This document shows positions 50,955 to 54,875 of a stretch of DNA of 54,875 nt, piece by piece. Source of the stretch: Caldimicrobium sp964595655 (GTDB lineage Bacteria > Desulfobacterota > Thermodesulfobacteria > Thermodesulfobacteriales > Thermodesulfobacteriaceae); assembly GCA_964595655.1 (NCBI GenBank), contig CAZQQV010000002.1:1-54875 (forward strand). The letters run 5' to 3'. Below the pieces are notes generated by a model. It had not been told where the DNA came from, searched no databases, and saw only the letters and a list, made by a program, of their open reading frames with translations. The translations under genes were made by a program, and so were the position numbers. Positions within the stretch are counted from its first letter, which is position 1, and every line of letters begins with the position of its first letter.

Positions 50955-52250
50955 ATGAGAAGACTTTGGGATCAGCTGGCCTCAGCCAAACTTGCTATAG
51001 TCCTTTTTTTTGTATTGGCAGGTTTTTCTATTCTTGGAACAATAATCCCTCAGGGCCAGCCAGAGGCTTTCTACCTCCAAAAGTATGGATCAGGTCTTGG
51101 TAAAATTATTCTCCTCTTTCAAATTCATGATGCCTATTATTCTTGGTGGTATATCAGTGCCCTTTTTCTTTTTCTTGCCAATCTCATAGCCTGTTCCCTA
51201 AAAAGACTTCCCTTTACTCTGAAATTGTATAAAAAAGATCCCCTCGAGATTAATCCACAGAACCTCCCCAACAAAATTGAAATCAATTTGAATGCAGAAC
51301 TTTCCCGTGTTGTAGCTTTCATTCAGGATAGATTAGCCTTTAAAAAGGGAAAAGAGTTCTCAAATGAAGGAATTCTCTTTTATAAACAAATCAATAGATA
51401 TGCCTTTTTTTCTGTCTATTTTGTACATTTTTCCTTGGTTGTCATCATAATTGGTGCGTTAATAGGTGCTCTTTTTGGTTATAGAGGAAACATGAATATT
51501 CTTGAAGGGGAAAGTTCAAATATCGTGCAACCCTTTAGAAAAAAAGAACCCATCCACTTAGATTTTTTTGTAAAGTTAAACCAATTTATTCTTGAAACCT
51601 ATCCAAACGGTATGCCTAAGGAATATATTTCCAATGTGACTTTTATTGAGGGCAATAAAACTTCTCATGCTATAATAAAGGTGAATCAGCCAGCAAAATA
51701 TAAGGATATTACCTTTTATCAGGCAAATTATAATATGATTCCTGAATTTAAAATTAAAGTCTCCTTAGATGGAAAAACACAAGAGCTTGCGTTGAACCCC
51801 TTTGAGCCGATAAATCTAAATAACCGTTATAGTATTGCCCTAAAAGATTATGGACAGGCTCATGGATTTATTTATTTAATGGTCTGGATTATTGATGAAG
51901 AAACCAGTCAAACAAGCGAGGGGCTTATAATCAGTGGTTTTCCTCCCTTCGAGGCCAATCTCTCTGGTAAAAAGCTTACTCTTGAATTTATAGATATAGG
52001 AAAAATTTACTATATGACTGGGCTTCAAGTTAAAAAAGATCCAGGCAAATGGGTAGTTTATTTGGGATTTATTCTCATGATGTTTGGTTTATTTTTAGTT
52101 TATTACTACGATCCTCAAACTTACTGGATTTATCTGGCAAATGGAGAAAACTCTTTAAAAATAATTCTTGGAGCCTATGCCAAAAGGGAGCGTCAATCTC
52201 TAAGGACTAAACTTGAAGAATTAGCAGAAAAAATAAAAAAGGAAGCCTGA
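50955..52250 (+). CDS. ResB-family cytochrome c biogenesis protein
   Basis: 431 residues. The N-terminus LWDQLASAKLAIVLFFVLAGFSILGTIIPQG and the following helices are typical of ResB/Ccs1, which holds and delivers haem to apocytochrome c with CcsA (system II). A large extracytoplasmic domain (about 185-350) is followed by a final helix (VVYLGFILMMFGLFLVYYY). The CcsA/ResC partner is not next to it: the downstream gene is convergent. Confidence 0.88.
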   Translation: MRRLWDQLASAKLAIVLFFVLAGFSILGTIIPQGQPEAFYLQKYGSGLGKIILLFQIHDAYYSWWYISALFLFLANLIACSLKRLPFTLKLYKKDPLEINPQNLPNKIEINLNAELSRVVAFIQDRLAFKKGKEFSNEGILFYKQINRYAFFSVYFVHFSLVVIIIGALIGALFGYRGNMNILEGESSNIVQPFRKKEPIHLDFFVKLNQFILETYPNGMPKEYISNVTFIEGNKTSHAIIKVNQPAKYKDITFYQANYNMIPEFKIKVSLDGKTQELALNPFEPINLNNRYSIALKDYGQAHGFIYLMVWIIDEETSQTSEGLIISGFPPFEANLSGKKLTLEFIDIGKIYYMTGLQVKKDPGKWVVYLGFILMMFGLFLVYYYDPQTYWIYLANGENSLKIILGAYAKRERQSLRTKLEELAEKIKKEA

Positions 52251-52251
52251 T

Positions 52252-53169
52252 TCAAATTATTCTTTCTTTTTTTTGATTTTTGGTTTCCGGTTCAAGATGA
52301 ATTGTGACATGGATTTCAGGATGGGTCTTTTGGATATTTTTTTCAATTTCATCACAAAGATCGTGGGCTTCCTTTACAGAGGTCTCACCTGGAACAGTTA
52401 AGTGAAATTCTACAAAACCTTTTCTTCCTGCTTTTCTGCTCTTGAAGTCATGATACTGGGCCTCCTGAATTTTACTCTCTGAGATAGTGGATTGGATGAT
52501 TTCATGAATACTTTTCGTTTTTTCCTCATCCAGTCTTACATCAAGTAGTGAATTTAATGATTCTTTTAGGATTTTATATCCTAAATAAGAAATGTTTAGT
52601 CCCACTAAACTGGCAAAGAGAGGATCTAAATACCAAAAATTGAAAATTTTGGCAAAAATAATTCCTAAGATAATTCCTGAAGTGGTAAGAATATCTGTAA
52701 GAAGATGAGAGGCATGAGAAAGAAGAATAGGGGAGTTTTCCTTCTTGCCCTGTCTGTATATTTTATAAGAGAGAAGTCCATTTAGAAGTGCTGACAATAA
52801 AATTAAGGTGAGCCCTTTTGCAAAGGATTGTATTTCCCCTGGTGAGAGAAATTTTTGATAGGCTTTCCAGAGAATGGAAAGTGAGGCTGCAAGGATAAAT
52901 AAAGCTTCTAAAATGGCAATGAGATATTCAACTTTTGTATGACCATAAGGATGTTCAGAATCTGAAGGTTTAAGAGATATCTTTGTCCCTATAAAAGCAA
53001 ATAGGGCTGAAAAAATGTTCACAATTGATTCAAGGGCATCAGAATAAATGGCCACAGAACCAGTAATAAAATAGGCAAAATATTTGAGAAAAAAGATCAA
53101 AAGACTAATAAAAAAGCTCAATCCTGTTAATTTTAAAGCCTTAGATTCTACAGAATGAGAGTGTTCCAT
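52252..53169 (-). CDS. Cation diffusion facilitator (metal efflux) protein
   Basis: 305 residues, six helices plus a C-terminal cytoplasmic domain. Metal-site region SDALES in helix 2 (Asp44) and HLLTD in helix 5 match the family, although the second Asp of the helix-2 DxxxD pair appears replaced by Ser48. HPYGHTKVE is the conserved loop. The N-terminal MEHSHS and the C-terminal HVTIHLEPE include further His residues. Zn, Fe, Mn or Cd export cannot be discriminated. Confidence 0.9.
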   Translation of the reverse strand: MEHSHSVESKALKLTGLSFFISLLIFFLKYFAYFITGSVAIYSDALESIVNIFSALFAFIGTKISLKPSDSEHPYGHTKVEYLIAILEALFILAASLSILWKAYQKFLSPGEIQSFAKGLTLILLSALLNGLLSYKIYRQGKKENSPILLSHASHLLTDILTTSGIILGIIFAKIFNFWYLDPLFASLVGLNISYLGYKILKESLNSLLDVRLDEEKTKSIHEIIQSTISESKIQEAQYHDFKSRKAGRKGFVEFHLTVPGETSVKEAHDLCDEIEKNIQKTHPEIHVTIHLEPETKNQKKERII

Positions 53170-53170
53170 A

Positions 53171-53908
53171 TTAATCTTTGGCCCTTTTTATAGTAATTAC
53201 TGCGAAAGAAAAACAGATTATCCCTATAATGGCTAAAATCAAAATGTTATGATAATGAAATTCCTCCCCAAATGCAATTGCTCTAAGAGTTTTAGAAACA
53301 AGGGTCAAAGGTAAGATTTCTATTAGAGGTTGGATAAGAGGGGGAAGATTTTCTACGGGAAAGAAGGTTCCACCAAGAAACATCATGGGAGTTATAATAA
53401 AATTGGTGATGAGGGTTTGATCAGCATGGGACTTAATACTCATGGCTGAAGCAAGACCAAGGGATGCAAAAATAAAGGCATTAAGAAAAACCACAAGAAA
53501 AAAGATAGCACTAAAATTGAGCTTTACTCCGCCAAGGTAGTATCCAAAGGCCATGATGATAAAAACTGATATAAAGGCTCTTGTAACTCCTGATAAAATC
53601 TCTCCTAAGGCATAACTTAATGGAGATAAAGGAGCACTTTGAAATTCTTCAAACACCTTTAAATAGAATCTTGCCACATTTATTTCCACATTTATGGCAA
53701 AGGCCTGAAGCATACTGCTTGCTGCAATAAGACCTGGAATTAAAAATTCAAGATAGGATCTTCCCATAATATTTATATGTTTTCCGAGACCTATTCCAAA
53801 GGCAAGAATATAAAGAAAGGGATTAACAGAAAAAGATAACAATACCTTTATGAAACGTTTTTGCAAAAGAAAAAGTTCTCTAAGATAAACCGCTAAAAAG
53901 CCTTTCAT
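53171..53908 (-). CDS. ABC-2 type exporter permease
   Basis: 245 residues with six helices and the ABC-2 signature around MSIKSHADQTLITNFIITPMMFLGGTFFPVENLP. It overlaps the ATPase gene by 4 nt. Related to drug, lipid or polysaccharide exporters of the DrrB/NodJ type; the cargo is unknown. Confidence 0.88.
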   Translation of the reverse strand: MKGFLAVYLRELFLLQKRFIKVLLSFSVNPFLYILAFGIGLGKHINIMGRSYLEFLIPGLIAASSMLQAFAINVEINVARFYLKVFEEFQSAPLSPLSYALGEILSGVTRAFISVFIIMAFGYYLGGVKLNFSAIFFLVVFLNAFIFASLGLASAMSIKSHADQTLITNFIITPMMFLGGTFFPVENLPPLIQPLIEILPLTLVSKTLRAIAFGEEFHYHNILILAIIGIICFSFAVITIKRAKD

Positions 53909-54759
53909 ACTCGCTCACCCGTAAGCTTAATAAAAACATCCTCTAAATTAACCTTTCTTAAACTTACATAGGGATAGGTTTGAGAAAATTTTAACAAGGC
54001 CTCTTCTGCCTCTTCTTTATTTTTAAAAAAGTGGGTTACCATTCCATTATTAGAGTATATGTCTATGGCAAAATTTCCAAGTTTTTTGATAAAATTTGAG
54101 GGGGTATCAATGGCAATAATTTCTCCTTTATTGATAAAAGCCACTCTATCTGAAAGAGCTTCTGCCTCTTCCATATAATGGGTGGTGAGTATAATAGTGG
54201 TTCCCCTTGCCTGTATGCCCTTTATAAAGCTCCAGATTTTTCTTCTAATGTGAGGATCAAGTCCAACGGTTGGTTCGTCAAGAAGGAGGATTTCTGGAGA
54301 GTGCATAAGAGCTCTTATGATTAAAAGGCGCCTTTTGAGCCCACCTGAAAGCTCTTTAACTCTGGATTTTTTTCTCTCCAAAAGATCTGCCATTTCAAGA
54401 AGTTCAGTTATTCTTTTTTTAATTTCTTTTATAGACATTTTAAAAAGAAGACCGTGAATGAAGAGATTCTCTTCAACAGTTAGTTCAAGATCAAGGTTAA
54501 TTTGTTGAGGAACAAGTCCAATTTTGGTTTTAGCCCAGATTTCTTCGGTAAAGAGATTTTTACCAAAAATATAAATATTTCCTGAGGTGGGAGAGGTGAG
54601 TCCTGAAAGGATTCTTAGAGTTGTGGTTTTACCTGCTCCATTGGGGCCCAATAAAGAAAAAAGTTCACCCCTGTATACTTGAAAAGAGATTCCTTTTAAA
54701 GCAAAGAGGGAACCGTATTTTTTCTTTAAATCTTTTATATCTAAGGCTACATTTGTCAT
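53905..54759 (-). CDS. ABC exporter ATP-binding protein
   Basis: 284 residues. Walker A GPNGAGKTTTL (about 38-48), signature KELSGGLKRRL, Walker B LLLDEPTVGLDP and H-loop TTHYMEEAE are all intact. The C-terminal 60 residues form an extension seen in the CcmA/DrrA group. It pairs with the permease gene that follows. Confidence 0.92.
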   Translation of the reverse strand: MTNVALDIKDLKKKYGSLFALKGISFQVYRGELFSLLGPNGAGKTTTLRILSGLTSPTSGNIYIFGKNLFTEEIWAKTKIGLVPQQINLDLELTVEENLFIHGLLFKMSIKEIKKRITELLEMADLLERKKSRVKELSGGLKRRLLIIRALMHSPEILLLDEPTVGLDPHIRRKIWSFIKGIQARGTTIILTTHYMEEAEALSDRVAFINKGEIIAIDTPSNFIKKLGNFAIDIYSNNGMVTHFFKNKEEAEEALLKFSQTYPYVSLRKVNLEDVFIKLTGERV

Positions 54760-54794
54760 CTTGTGCGATTATTATATTGAAAGAGCAAAAAAAT

Positions 54795-54875
54795 TCAATT
54801 TGAAAAAATTTTTTCTACAAAGAGACTCCCTTCTTCCTCAGAGACAATTTCAAAATTATATTTTAGAGCAAGTTT
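54795..54875 (-). CDS. 3' end of an unidentified gene (partial)
   Basis: A minus-strand frame enters from the window edge and ends in TGA at 54797-54795. The last 26 residues (KLALKYNFEIVSEEEGSLFV, then EKIFSN) are typical globular-protein sequence. It ends 35 nt before the ABC ATPase start, so it is probably the upstream gene of that unit. Too short to identify. Confidence 0.5.
   Translation of the reverse strand, partial: KLALKYNFEIVSEEEGSLFVEKIFSN

Noticed and set aside
1..54875. CRISPR array, rRNA operon or prophage
   Set aside because: No regularly spaced identical repeats, no rRNA sequence and no phage structural or integrase genes were seen.

Overview
The window looks like the chromosome of a thermophilic, anaerobic, Gram-negative bacterium, most likely from the Thermodesulfobacteria (Thermodesulfobacterium/Caldimicrobium-type). 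This is inferred from AT-rich DNA, Lys/Glu-rich proteins, very tight gene packing, a KDO transferase (so LPS), a two-subunit glycyl-tRNA synthetase, type IV pilus genes, anaerobic Mo/Fe-S respiration genes, and archaeal-flavoured genes (KaiC-like ATPase, STT3 oligosaccharyltransferase). No 16S rRNA is present, so the assignment is not proven.

Layout. (1) 1-6441, plus strand: a respiratory operon with a Tat-exported molybdopterin catalytic subunit, a four-cluster ferredoxin subunit, an NrfD/PsrC membrane anchor and a TorD-like chaperone, followed by a CBS-pair protein and an HPP membrane protein, with stop/start overlaps from the anchor gene onward. (2) 6445-9411: a small EamA transporter and a Lon-like protease. 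(3) 9408-15294, minus: purM-glyQ-glyS-selB from a well-formed promoter. (4) 15295-15845: the only gene-free stretch over 300 bp. It holds a 378-bp element with imperfect terminal inverted repeats, flanked by perfect 18-bp direct repeats and containing a hairpin and a 15-bp periodic repeat. (5) 15846-16613: a TtcA-like tRNA thiolase. (6) 16616-27796, minus: a long run of envelope, housekeeping and signalling genes, tilS-ftsH-folP-cdaA-ybbR-glmM-small membrane ORF-membrane ferredoxin-rph-rdgB-yfiH-waaA. (7) 27777-35044, minus: pilMNOPQ-plsY-fapA-unknown gene, leading into tilS. (8) 35145-41416, plus: tRNA-Leu(UAA), an FmdB-type zinc ribbon, fixABCX-type electron transfer genes, an STT3-type oligosaccharyltransferase and a cupin. 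(9) 41431-45667, plus: argB, valS and two tandem PilZ proteins. (10) 45655-50722, minus: smc preceded by a KaiC-like ATPase/HTH gene pair with a consensus-like promoter. (11) 50955-54875: resB, then on the minus strand a cation efflux protein, an ABC-2 exporter and the 3' end of another gene.

The least explained unit is the KaiC-like RecA ATPase plus HTH protein pair (49139-50722). It has its own strong promoter with a perfect inverted repeat in the spacer and lies upstream of smc. Other points of interest are the 378-bp repeat element, the bacterial STT3 enzyme, the Mo-enzyme operon that combines a NarG/PcrA-like catalytic subunit with an NrfD anchor and CBS/HPP genes, a short unlisted Cys-containing membrane ORF, and the fact that all five convergent gene junctions are within -13 to +3 bp.
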